DNA from: Hericium rajendrae
Taxonomy: Eukaryota; Basidiomycota; Agaricomycetes; Russulales; Hericiaceae
DNA length: 64,000 nucleotides
Reading direction: 5' to 3'
Assembly (NCBI GenBank): GCA_033439255.1
Contig: CM065882.1
Span: 1-64,000 of the forward strand
Below, piece after piece: positions 1 to 9,450 of this stretch. Made by a program: the position numbers and the translations under genes. Position 1 is the stretch's first letter, and each line of letters opens with the position of its first letter. The notes under the pieces are model-generated. The model was not told the origin of the DNA, made no database searches, and was given only the letters and a program-made list of their open reading frames with translations.

Positions 1-493
1 TTGTGGAGGGAAACCATAGTCTCTGTGCCCTGAAATGGATGGTGAAAATGAAGGTGAGGTTACAAAAGGACGTGAAGGAGGAAGCGAGAAAGAACATACC
101 CGAACAGTGACAGCGACCTCGATATGATTTTTCTTTTGAGCGTCTCCGAAAAGGGGGGACTGGAAAGATAGCCAAGGGGATCGTGTATGGGATCTGCTTG
201 TCCACACCAATGATGGAGTCGTAGTCGCGCATGATTTCGAACTGCGGGTTGACGACGTGAGCCATACGGGGATTGACGATGAGACGGTTGACGGTTTCAC
301 TGTCGTCGTTGAGAGAACGACCGGCGAGAACGTAGCGGATGAAGCGCTGAGCATTGAACGCAGCGGTGTCTGGCTCGCGATTCTGGTTGACGAGGCGGAA
401 CTCCTCGAACAAGTGACCTGCCTCCTTGACGAATGACTGGAGGCTGATTTGCTTCAGCTCCTGATCTTTGTCGGGGTAGTTTGCAGCTGCCAT
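1..493 (-). CDS. Unknown protein, 5' part only (runs off the window)
   Basis: The start codon is at 493-491. Exon 1 runs to about 100 and encodes 131 residues. It is followed by a GTATGT donor (99-94) and a TTTCAG acceptor near 31, after which the frame continues to the window edge. The visible protein begins MAAANYPDKDQEL and contains F-V-K-E-A-G-H-L-F-E-E-F-R and R-F-I-R-Y-V-L-A-G-R-S-L segments, followed by a conserved-looking R-D-Y-D-S-I-I-G stretch. The style resembles a multicopy mushroom family of unknown function, but I cannot assign a role. Its 5' flank carries a 31-bp tandem repeat. Confidence is fair that it is a gene and nil for function. Confidence 0.6.
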   Translation of the reverse strand, partial: MAAANYPDKDQELKQISLQSFVKEAGHLFEEFRLVNQNREPDTAAFNAQRFIRYVLAGRSLNDDSETVNRLIVNPRMAHVVNPQFEIMRDYDSIIGVDKQIPYTIPLAIFPVPPFRRRSKEKSYRGRCHCSGMFFLASSFTSFCNLTFIFTIHFRAQRLWFPST

Positions 494-687
494 ATGGAAT
501 GAGTTGGGGTGGAGGGGTTGGGACAAAGGTGAAAGGCGAAGGGTTGAGTTGGGAGTTGGGTGAAGACTATGGTAGACTTTGAAGGGGATTCAAAATCTAG
601 GTGGGATAACCAAATGAGGATGGTTTATATATGTGTGAGCGAGGAATGGGGTTGAAATGAAACATGGCAGATAATCTGTAATTGATC

Positions 688-811
688 GATTTGAGGAACG
701 AATGATGTTAAAATGAGCGATTTGAGGAACGAATGATGTTAAAATGAGCGATTTGAGGAACGAATGATGTTAAAATGAGCGATTTCAGGAACGAATGATG
801 TTAGAATCACT
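688..811. repeat. 31-bp tandem repeat, four copies
   Basis: Units start at 688, 719, 750 and 781, exactly 31 bp apart. Each begins GATTTGAGGAACGAATG; the last copy has TTTCAGG in place of TTTGAGG. The array sits about 200 bp upstream of the start codon of the minus-strand gene at 1-493, so it lies in that gene's likely promoter region. Confidence 0.9.
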
Positions 812-882
812 GATTGAGGAACCAGGGTTATCGATGATCAAAAATGGAGGGTATTTGAAATGATATCGATGATCAAAAAATC

Positions 883-1354
883 GAGCGTGGTCGACGCTCG
901 TGCACGTACCCAGTCAGGGCGGGTGGGCGATGGAATAACAGGCACGGTCGAAAGATGCTCGTCTCTGCATGATTGGCGGGAGTCAATGCCCGACTGAGTG
1001 CGAGACTTCGGAACATGTACGAGCGGTCGCGACGCTCGTTCATGTACTGACATGTGCCTGAGTCGCCGTGTGTGAGGGTCGCGCATTTGTCGGGTGTACT
1101 GACGAGCGTCCCTGCCGCTCGTGCGTGTACAGGGTTGTGCTTAACTTAAGATACACGTGAGCTTCACATAAGCGGCAAGGACGCTCGTCAGTGTATCGAG
1201 GGCTGCTTCAACGGAACGTGCACGTGACTCGTCTATGAGCTGGGTACATGCACGAGCGTCCTTGCCGCTCGTCAGTGTACCGAGGGCTGCGTAAACGGAA
1301 CGTGCACGTGACTCGTCTATGAGCTGGGTACACTGACGAGCGTCCTTGCCGCTC
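883..1354. repeat. Cluster of 17-bp palindromes, partly in an 84-bp tandem array
   Basis: Copies of GAGCGTC-NNN-GACGCTC (7-bp arms, 3-bp spacer, some with one or two changes) start at 883, 1021, 1104, 1170, 1254 and 1338. The last three are spaced exactly 84 bp apart inside a longer tandem unit. The stretch lies between the 1-493 gene and the 3' end of the helicase gene and shows no credible coding. Long open frames across it are by-products of the repeat. Confidence 0.85.
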
Positions 1355-1691
1355 GTCAGTGTACCGAGGGCTGCTTGTATGGCACGTGCACGTGACACAC
1401 GCATGAGCTTGGTACGGGCAGGAGTGGCAAGGATGCTCGTCAGCATGAACCTCGGCTATCCGACTTGTCCCCATTTTCATATGTCCACCTCACTATCTTT
1501 AGTGTTCAAGGCAGGACAGAATGGAAAACATAGCATTCATGATGTACACATTGAAAATCATTACAAGTCATTACAAGTCATTACAAACCGTTACACTGCT
1601 GCTATGATGATGATAATGCCGATGAATAGTGCAATGTAACGGTCAGACGGGTCTGCGAGATGAAGTATATAGTCCACAAAAACAAAGACGC

Positions 1692-4600
1692 TCAGCGACG
1701 CCCGGACTTGCGACGAGGAGGGACCTGAACTGGAGCGAGGCGCAGGGGGTTGGGGTCTCCGCCACGTCCTCGAGCACCACGTCCGCCACGGCCTCCACCA
1801 CGTCCACCACGGGCTCCGCGAGACGGCCCGGGCTGGGTGCCCACTGCATCCCCGAACGATGAGAAGTTGACATCGGGAACATTGTCGATCTCCTCCGCCT
1901 CTGACTCCTCCACCTCCTCCTCATGCGCTGCCTGCTGCAATCGGCGTCGCTCGATGTCGTCGTGTCTCATGTGGGGCTCGATGACGATGTGGCTCGGCTC
2001 GATGACAGCGCGTTTGGGCCGGCTGCTCTCCGACTTGGGCGGGGACGCGGATGGCTTGCGCTTCTGGCGCAGCGGAGGCGGGGAGGGAGAAGGGTCCTCG
2101 TCCATGCTCGACGTGCGGTGTTCGAGAGGGGTCAGGCCTCCCCGAAGATGTCGTCGACGTCCATGGTCGGCGGCTCGGCAGGATCCTGCTCCACCAGTTG
2201 CTGCGTCGGGCGGGGGTCAGCGAGAGATGCCGGAAGCGCTCCTGAGCTTGCTCCTGCCCGCTCTCGTCCATGAGGGTGGTGTCACGAGTGACACTGGCAT
2301 CGGCGATGAGAGGGGAGGTGCGCTGGGGCGAGGGCGGCTGGGGCGAGGGCGGCTGGGGCGAGGGCGGCTGGGGCGAGGGCGGCCGCGGCGAGGCCGGAGA
2401 CGGAGGTGGAGGCGGAGGCGGAGGCAGCGAAGAGCGGGGCCGGGGCCGGGGCGGAGGCGTATGTGGGACCGGAGGGCCCATAGGTTGTCGTGCCCGCTCA
2501 GGCGCCTTCCCTTTCCCGACGACAACGGATTCCTCCGGGGGCGGGGTGGACTCCTCTGGCGGCGGGGTGGACTCCTCCGGCGGCGGGGTGGACTTCGCAC
2601 GGGACATGGACGACGAAGCAGCAGGCCGCACAGTTGATGCCTTGCTGGATGACGCGACAGGCTGGGTAGCCTGTTGCGCGGCCTTGCCCTTGGGCTGCTT
2701 AGCCTTGGGGGGCTGCTTAGTCTTTGGGGGCTTCGTGGACTTCGGGGCCTTCGGCTTCTTCGGGGCCTTGGCCTTGACCTTCTTCGGAGCTTCATCGTCG
2801 TCTTCCTTCCCGAGGGCATTGGCATCCGCCTCCATCTCCACCAGTTCGCTCTCGTCCTGGTCGGCTTCCAACGCTGTGAGAATCTTGTCTGGAAAAGGAT
2901 GCTTTCAGCCAGTGGGTGGGATCGTATCACGAGAAATGGATCTTACCGAGGACGCCGCGTTTGTTTGTGAACGCCTCCATGATGCGTCCCTTGTCGAACG
3001 ACAGATTGTTGAGCGCGACGTCGGGAGTGTCAGATCCGATCAGCCGATAGATGCGCACGCGCTTCTGCTGCATCTGACGCCAGATGCGTCCGATCGCCTG
3101 GCTATCGGCCGAGTCGTCCCAGACGACGTCCTACGATGAAGTTCAGAAAACAAAGCAGTTAGCGACACATATCGAAGCCGTTAGAGCTACTTACGAGGAT
3201 GATCATGATGTTGGCGAAGGTCATGTTGAGGCCCACGCCACCGACACTGGACATGATGAGGACGCGAGCGCCGTCGCGATCTTGCTTCCGGAACTCGTCA
3301 AGAATGAGCGGCCTCTGCGAAGCCTTGTGGTTGCCGTGCATCTCGATGAACTTGATGCCATGGGCCGTGAGGACCTAGATGAGAAGATGAGGTTGAACGG
3401 TCACGAGCTGCAATGACGATAGATTGACTTACGGAGGTGATGAGGGCATATGTCGCCGGGAAGAATGCGAAGAGGACAATCTTGTCCGGCCCGAGATTGT
3501 CAGGCAGAGGATCATCCTTGTCTTCGGCGATGGGGGCGGGCTCGAACACGCCGACGTCGTCGTTGTCGGGGTCAGCACGGTAAGACAGGGGAGGGGCATC
3601 GTCGACGGCAAGATGGTGTTGGGCGATGGCGATGACGGCGTCGAGCTTGCGGGAGGGGTAGCTCTGGTACGTCGTCAGGTCGACGGGGTAGACGACGTTG
3701 GGGATGTCGTTGTTGGCGGCGGGATGAATGAGAGCACGGCGGAAGTTCAGGTAGAAGTCCTAAAAGTAAAATAAAAGACAGTCAGGTAAATCAGAGGCGA
3801 GGAAGGGTGAGCAGCGAGCGTCCGGGACGCTCGTGCGTATCCACAGTCACGGGCGCTTGCCCGCAGTCGCGACATGCGCGAGCGTCCGGGACGCTCGTGC
3901 GTATCCACAGTCACGGGCGCTTGCCCGCAGTCGCGACATGCGCGAGCGTCCGGGACGCTCGTGCACGTCCACAGTCATGGGCACTTGTCCGCAGTCGCGA
4001 CACGCGCGAGCGTCGCGGACGCTCGGTTTTCTCCCGAATGACAATCGCTCGAACTCACCTTCGAGGCACCCCGTCTTCCCTCCTGCGTGTGCACAGACTG
4101 CTCGAGCAGTGCCTCCAGTGCATCATACTCATGCTGGTAGAGCCGCATCGTAAAGATGTGCTCGGTGTACGGCCGCAAGGTCAGCAGCGGCTTCCCCTCC
4201 CAATCCACCGACGCTATCGTCCGCCGGATGACGAGCCCCGAAAAGTGTTCTCGCATTTGCGCGACGTACGGGGCCATCTCCTTCGACACCTCGCTGACCG
4301 TGTCGGTATCCGCACCCCGAAGCACGTTGGTGACCGACTCGGGGTCGACGGCCCGTTTCTTACGGTCCTTCCGCAGCCCACGTATTTGCGCCCGGTTCAT
4401 GTCGCGTGCCTCCGCGTCGTTGGAGATAAAGAACTCGATTCGCAATGCCCGTCCGACATTCCACAGGTCCTGCAACAAGAACAACAGGGTCAGTCCAGTC
4501 GGTCGTGCAACCCGCCACCAGCCTTACCATGGCCTTGCTCGAGACCGGTGTCGCTGACATCCCCAGGACCCCATGCGACATGGATGCTAATGCCGTCACT

Positions 4601-6961
4601 CCCATGAAGAACTGGCCAATGTTGCGGCACTGATGGATCTCGTCGATCACCGCAAGACCCCACTGCCGCCCGAATACCGTCTTCGCAGCCATCTCCTTGG
4701 CTTGCGCCCCCATGCGCACCTCTGGCGCCTTCGACGGGGTGTTGCGCGTGTTCGAGAGGGCAACTTTCCCCGTGTTCCCCAAGGTCTGCAACCCAACGAC
4801 GTCAGTCCTCTGCTCAACCACACCCAGATCATGTCCACGTACCGGATGTGAGACCACCATGATCCTCTTGTGCGGTGGTTGGTTCGATTTGTCGAACACC
4901 TCCCACACTGGCTGCTGCGAGTTGTATGTCCCCAGACACAATGCAATGTCGAAGGACGCCGGCCCCAAGTACCTGTGAAGCTCAACCACGATCTGGTCCA
5001 CCAAACTCACCGGCACCACAATAATATGTGGACGCGCGAGCTCCTCCTTCTTGAGGGCTTTCAGCCACCAGTCGGTCGCTGTGAACATCCCATCAGTGCC
5101 CTGGCTCACTGACGAACCAAAATGGACTTACAAACAGCAAACATCCCCGGCAGCTGGCCTTCGCCTTGCTCCGCGATGGTCATGGTCAGGTCGACCAACC
5201 ACGCGTAGACAGCGATGGCCCCGACCGCCTGCAATGTCTTGCCCAGGCCCACTGTATCCATGTTGAGGGTGGGCCGAAGCTTGATGATATTGTTGAGGAT
5301 CTTCAGAATCCCCGCCAGCTGATGCCAGCGCGGCGCAAACGGGACGGGGGGCGGGGACAGTGCCGCCCACGCCTGAGTCTCCCACGGCGTCACGACACCC
5401 TCTGGATCCACCGTCGTGTTGAAGAAAGGGAGCGTGGTGCGCCCCAGCCGTGCCCACAGGTCGTCCAGCGACAGGGTCTGGAACTCTGGGATGCCGTTGT
5501 CCCATTGCATGACGATCTCGTCGTCGACCATGAGCGAGGGCAGCAAAAGGACGTCGTCGTCGTCGGAGGCTTCCGTCATGGCATCCAGCTCAGCCTGAAA
5601 GACCTGTGCCCAACGCTGGACGTCAGCCCGCGACGCAAGCTGTTTGGCTATGTCGCGAAGCCACTTGGGTAATTCTATGGTTGGCGGGCAATTTAGTTAG
5701 TTTGTTGCAAGAAAACGGATCATATTCACTTACTTGTCGCGTCCCCCTGTCGCACACCGTCCCCACGCTTGGAACTTTTCACCCCCAACCCATCCATCAA
5801 ATCCAACAAGAACCCCCTCATGTCCTCGAAGGAGCGTTGTTGGTCACTGTTGTATATAAACATCTCGAAGACCGGCTTCATCATCTTGAAACGGTTACTG
5901 ATGTAGCGCAGCCGTGCCAACCGGATCTTCTCGCCGTCCCTCTTCAACTCTGCAACAGACGTCCAGTCAGCATTTCGCTCTCGCACGGGGAACCCCCCCT
6001 GCGCGCAATCTGTGCAGCGGACGAGCGTCCTGGACGCTCGCGCATGTCCTGGCTCGCGTGCCCACTCTTCCGGCACGTGACCTCTCGTGATCCCCGTGAA
6101 CGCGTGAGCCCGGACACGCGCAAGCGTCGAGGACGCTCATTCCTGCCACTGCACCGCTGGCACCCACCGCTTGATGTCCGCTATCACGGGCATGCCGCGG
6201 CTGGTACACGCACGAGCGTCGAGGACGCTCACGCTTGTGCCCTCGTGTGCAGGCATTGATGCCACAAGATAGAGCGTGGACTCACCATTCTTCATTTCCT
6301 CAAACTCCGTCTTGAACGGGCCCAGTCGAGCCCACGACCGCGCCACCATCTGCTGCTCCCTGTGCCATTGCAGCGCCATCCATCTCCTCACAAACTTCTG
6401 CACCGCCGGACGGGCACCCCCCGGTTGCCGTCGATCACCGTTCATCGTGTCCGGGTACTTGGTATCGGCCCCAAACCATGCCTCGGCAATCTTCCCGAAC
6501 TGCCAGTCGATCCCGGCGTCCTTCATGTCCGGAAACTACAGACATCCCATATTCAGCAACATCAACCAAATCAAGAAATCGGCTCCACTTACCGTCCCAT
6601 CGGACCGCGACTGCGCCAACTCTTTGGGGTGGGCACCCGATCCTTCCAGGATGTCATACACGCTTTGCGTGAGCGTCCACTTCTTCATCTTCGACGCGAC
6701 CCATCTGTTCCACAAGGTCCGCCCTTCAGAGTCGACGCGGATGTCACCTTTGCCCACGCTCTCCCGCTCGCCCGCCGGTGTCGATGCAAACTTCTTCACG
6801 TACGCCCGGACCTTCTCCAAGCCCGTCGACCCCGCTGTCCCCCAATCGTCACTGTTCTCCACCGCCCACGGTGCCCCTTCGAAGCCGATGGCGACCTGCC
6901 ACGTTGGCCAGGTCCAGCACTCTTCGTTCGTCTCCACCGACAAGTTGGAGAGTGGAGCCAT
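1692..6961 (-). CDS. SNF2-like superfamily 2 helicase with a low-complexity C-terminal tail
   Basis: A spliced gene; start codon 6961-6959. Exons read by eye are 6961-6593, 6535-6286, 5949-5734, 5674-5132, 5108-4843, 4785-4528, 4469-4059, 3759-3433, 3374-3195, 3130-2947 and 2888 onward, and the frame stays open through all of them. Helicase motif I is G-L-G-K-T-L-Q (near 5245). Motif II is D-E-I-H (near 4640), a variant of DEAH. The TATP-like motif reads M-S-A-T-P, and motif VI reads Q-A-I-G-R-I-W-R-Q (near 3090), as in SNF2/RAD54 ATPases. The family uses ATP to move on duplex DNA or remodel chromatin; a nuclear location is inferred. The tail has repeated PPPEEST and PPSPQ units and a final R-G-G-rich segment. 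The 3' end is unsettled: reaching the stop at 1692 needs a frame change or small intron between about 2240 and 2105. Two introns, 299 and 336 nt, carry the 17-bp palindromes. Confidence 0.8.
3816..4024. repeat. 64-bp tandem repeat carrying the 17-bp palindrome, inside a helicase intron
   Basis: Palindromes start at 3816, 3880, 3944 and 4008, exactly 64 bp apart. The unit also contains a second short inverted motif, GGGCGCTTGCCC. The whole array lies inside the 299-nt intron (4058-3760) of the SNF2-like gene. Confidence 0.9.
6023..6230. repeat. Three 17-bp palindromes inside a helicase intron
   Basis: Copies of GAGCGTC-NNN-GACGCTC start at 6023, 6122 (first base changed) and 6214. They occupy the 336-nt intron 6285-5950 of the SNF2-like gene. 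Together with the copies in the other long intron, they account for why these two introns are far longer than the gene's ~50-nt norm. Confidence 0.85.
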
Positions 6962-6974
6962 AGGTTTGGTGATC

Positions 6975-7166
6975 CTGCACCGGTCGATCAGTTATGCTCT
7001 GTGACTTGGACAATGAACCACAATTACCTTTCCCATTGTTTTTGTTTTTGATGTTGTTGTGGTTGTGGTTGTTGCTGTTGTTGCTGCTGGTGCTGCTGGT
7101 GCTGCTGGTGCTGCTGGAACGGGCGAAAGTCGCTAGCGCTACAATACCCTTCTACTCGTTTATATA
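6975..7166 (-). promoter_or_regulatory. Probable core promoter, CAG/CAA-rich leader and 5'UTR intron of the helicase gene
   Basis: On the minus strand a TATATAAA box lies at 7166-7159. About 35 nt further on starts a CAG/CAA-rich run (about 7120-7045). It is followed by an ATG (near 7040) opening a short upstream frame, and then a 53-nt intron, 7027-6975, with a GTAATT donor, a CTGAT branch-like site and a TGCAG acceptor. The main start codon follows at 6961. Splicing would join the upstream ATG to a frame different from that of the helicase. The polyglutamine reading of the run has no in-frame ATG, so it is taken as untranslated leader. Confidence 0.55.
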
Positions 7167-7199
7167 TAATAACCACCCATCCTCCTCATGCCGACCCTG

Positions 7200-7577
7200 A
7201 ACCTCAAGCTCGCCGCACGGCAACGAAAATTTTCCTTAATTCGCCGCATGTCATCACAGATTTCCTTCTAATCAGGCTTCTGCACTCATTATCCAATAGC
7301 GGCGATCATTTCATCATCCCCGATCGCATCACCATCGGCACGTTCCTCACCCCCGTTTTCCTATTCCAGTCATATTGTAGCCATCCTTCCTCTTTGGTCG
7401 ACGCTCATCCGGCACTTTTCTGCCTTCTTATTTCATCTCATACATTCTTGACTCATCATCCATTCAATCAATCAATCAGTGTGCCTGTACGCGCACGGCG
7501 TGTCAGGCCATGCGGCTAAGTGTCAAGGATGCTTCCTCTGCGACACATGTCACACGCCTCGTGCTGTCTGCATGGGC
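7200..7577. other. Intergenic, no gene seen
   Basis: This AT-richer stretch upstream of the helicase promoter has only short open frames and no domain I recognise. It leads into the next palindrome cluster. Confidence 0.5.
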
Positions 7578-7759
7578 AAGCGTCCTCGACGCTCATCGCT
7601 GTCTTGGATGCTGCAGATGTGTTCGGTTCATGTCACGTGTAGGAGTGCCCTCCACGCACGAGCGTCCTTGACGCTCCTCACTGTCCCGAAGTCTGCACGC
7701 ACTCCAGCATGTGCTGCGCATGTCCGCGCTCTCCACACAGACGAGCGGGAAGGACGCTC
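7578..7759. repeat. Three 17-bp palindromes, ~82-bp spacing
   Basis: Copies start at 7578, 7660 and 7743 with spacings of 82 and 83 bp. The 7621-7760 segment resembles 8936-9073 over its full length, so the palindromes travel in a larger ~140-bp block. Confidence 0.85.
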
Positions 7760-7829
7760 GTCCGCAGTACGTCACCCTTCCTCTATCTGACTGTGCTGCT
7801 CACCAAAAAATGCAGGGTCGTTGAGATGA

Positions 7830-7990
7830 TGCACAGTCTCCTCGAGATGTTTCCTGCACCTGGCATGCCTGTCTCCCTTCGCAATATACCCGCCAAGTAT
7901 AATATCAACCTCCATCTGTAGACACATGGTTTCCACTGCATCCTCGAGAACCTCCGCTGCTCTTCATTAACCTCCAAGATTCCTCTACTA
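7830..7990 (+). pseudogene. Est1-like domain gene fragment, copy 1 (decayed)
   Basis: Plus-strand translation gives M-P-V-S-L-R-N-I-P-A-K-Y-N-I, a stop, then T-H-G-F-H-C-I-L-E-N-L-R. This matches the second fragment at 8496-8740 closely. The segment resembles part of a mushroom protein family that I recall as carrying an Est1-type DNA/RNA-binding domain; that assignment is from memory. The fragment has an in-frame stop and no surrounding gene, so it is a remnant. Confidence 0.5.
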
Positions 7991-8265
7991 TTACCCACAT
8001 GACGCCGCAGCAATTGTACATGTTTGGTTGTAACTGCTTTCGCGCGTCTGCAATGCAAGGGAACACGAAGTGAACTAGTGCTGCAGAATCTGTGAGAAAT
8101 GATATCAATCTTTGCCCCCTTCCCCCTAACCACCATCCATTGTAATCGGATGATGTAGTGAATATAGAGGCATAAAAATGGAAATCACACATCACACAAT
8201 TAGCTCAACGGATATCTTATAGACCCACAGCAAATACGGTACACGAGAAATCAACGACAGACATC

Positions 8266-8495
8266 TTATGCCCTGAGCTGAGCCTTAAGATTGTTCTCGA
8301 GGGGACCCCTGGGGCGAATGAACTGCACGTAAGCGCCATCCCTGAACCAAAGGTCAGAACAAATCGAGCGGAGCAAAACAGGCCACGTACTGGACGACAA
8401 GCTTATCCTCCTTGAGCTTGGGGTAGTCCTCGCGGTTGACGTTGGTGAAGCCCCACTTGCACGAGACGATGATCTTCTGGCGACCAGGGAACTTG
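8266..8495 (-). pseudogene. Ribosomal protein uL16 (RPL10) C-terminal fragment, intron retained
   Basis: Minus-strand translation from about 8494 reads [11 protein letters not shown] then [12 protein letters not shown], matching the C-terminal third of eukaryotic uL16/RPL10. An in-frame 59-nt intron (8400-8342, GTACGT...TTCAG) is followed by D-G-A-Y-V-Q-F-I-R-P-R-G-P-L-E-N-N-L and a stop at 8266. The kept intron means it came by DNA duplication, not from mRNA. The 5' two thirds of the gene are absent; the break at about 8495 adjoins the Est1-like fragment. It cannot make a full ribosomal protein. Confidence 0.85.
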
Positions 8496-8740
8496 TTTCA
8501 TCCACTATGCATACACTTTCTATACCCGCCTGCTTGAGGAGCAGACACCCCTCGAGATGTCTCTTGCAGCTGGCATGCCCGTCTCCCTTCGCAATATACC
8601 TGCCAAGTATAATATCACCCTCTGTCTGTGGACACATGGTTTCCACTGCATCCTCGAGAACCTCCGTCGCTCTTCATTAACCTTCAAGATTTCATCTACT
8701 ATGCATACACCTTCTACACCATCAGCGAGCACCCCGCAGT
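8496..8740 (+). pseudogene. Est1-like domain gene fragment, copy 2 with a rearranged order
   Basis: A continuous plus-strand frame reads [16 protein letters not shown], then M-P-V-S-L-R-N-I-P-A-K-Y-N, then W-T-H-G-F-H...L-E-N-L-R-R-S-S. After a frame change comes L-Q-D-F-I-Y-Y-A-Y-T-F-Y-T again. The repeated ...YAYTFYT segment at both ends suggests a piece of a tandem duplication of about 200 bp. It abuts the broken end of the uL16 fragment. The family assignment is from recall of mushroom Est1-type proteins. Confidence 0.5.
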
Positions 8741-8784
8741 GCGCATTCACGATTCGTGCACATGTCAGCACTCTCTGCACAGCC

Positions 8785-9073
8785 GAGCGTCAAGGACGCT
8801 CGTCCCTGTCTGGGAGTTCGTACATCTCTGAGTGCTCGTACCTCTCTTTGCCATAGGTGTGCCACGTCTCAGTGCTCTCCACACGAATGAGCGTCCTCGA
8901 CGCTCATCACTGTCTAGGAGTCCACAGACGTCTTCGGTTCATGTCACGTGCAGCAGTGCTCTCTACGCGCGAGCGTCCTCAACGCTCGTCCCTGTCTCGA
9001 AGTCCGCAAGCACTGGAGCACGTGTTGCGCACATGGTCAGTGCTCTCTATGCAGCTGAGCGTCAAGGACGCTC
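8785..9073. repeat. Four 17-bp palindromes
   Basis: Copies start at 8785, 8889, 8971 (one change) and 9057. Spacings are 104, 82 and 86 bp. A badly decayed copy follows near 9159. I saw no further copies downstream in the window. Confidence 0.85.
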
Positions 9074-9224
9074 GTCTTCGTTCTAGAGCCCACAGATGCT
9101 CAAATGCACATGACTCCTCTCTGACACAGGTTATGTGCACCAGCGCACTCTGCACAGCTGAGTGTCCTTCATTGTTCGCCCGTGTGACCGAGTGTGCTGT
9201 TGGTGGGCAGGGTGACTAAGGTGG

Positions 9225-9450
9225 ACAGCAGAAAGGGTGGATGCAGGTTGGCATGCAGGGTGGCTAGGGTAGGCAGGGCAGGCAAGGTAAGCAGGACAGG
9301 TAAGGTAAGCAGGACAGGTAAGGTAAGCAGGGCGGGCAGGGTGGACAGGGTAAGCAGGGCAGGCAGGGTAGGCAGGGTAAGCAGGGCGGGCAGGGTAGGC
9401 AGGGTAAGCAGGGCGGGCAGGGTAAGCAGGGCAGGCAGGGTGGGCAGATG
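9225..9450. repeat. 9-bp minisatellite (GGGTAGGCA-like) reaching into a coding end
   Basis: More than 20 diverged 9-bp units of the form AGGGTAAGC / AGGGCGGGC / AGGGTAGGC run through this stretch. The unit length is three codons, so the open frame of the dioxygenase-like gene passes through as Pro-Cys-Leu repeats until a stop at 9264. Confidence 0.85.

Noticed and set aside
1750-3139. Plus-strand frames of about 290 codons opposite the helicase 3' end
   Set aside because: They are antisense shadows of the Pro/Glu/Lys-rich helicase tail; the minus strand has the introns and motifs.
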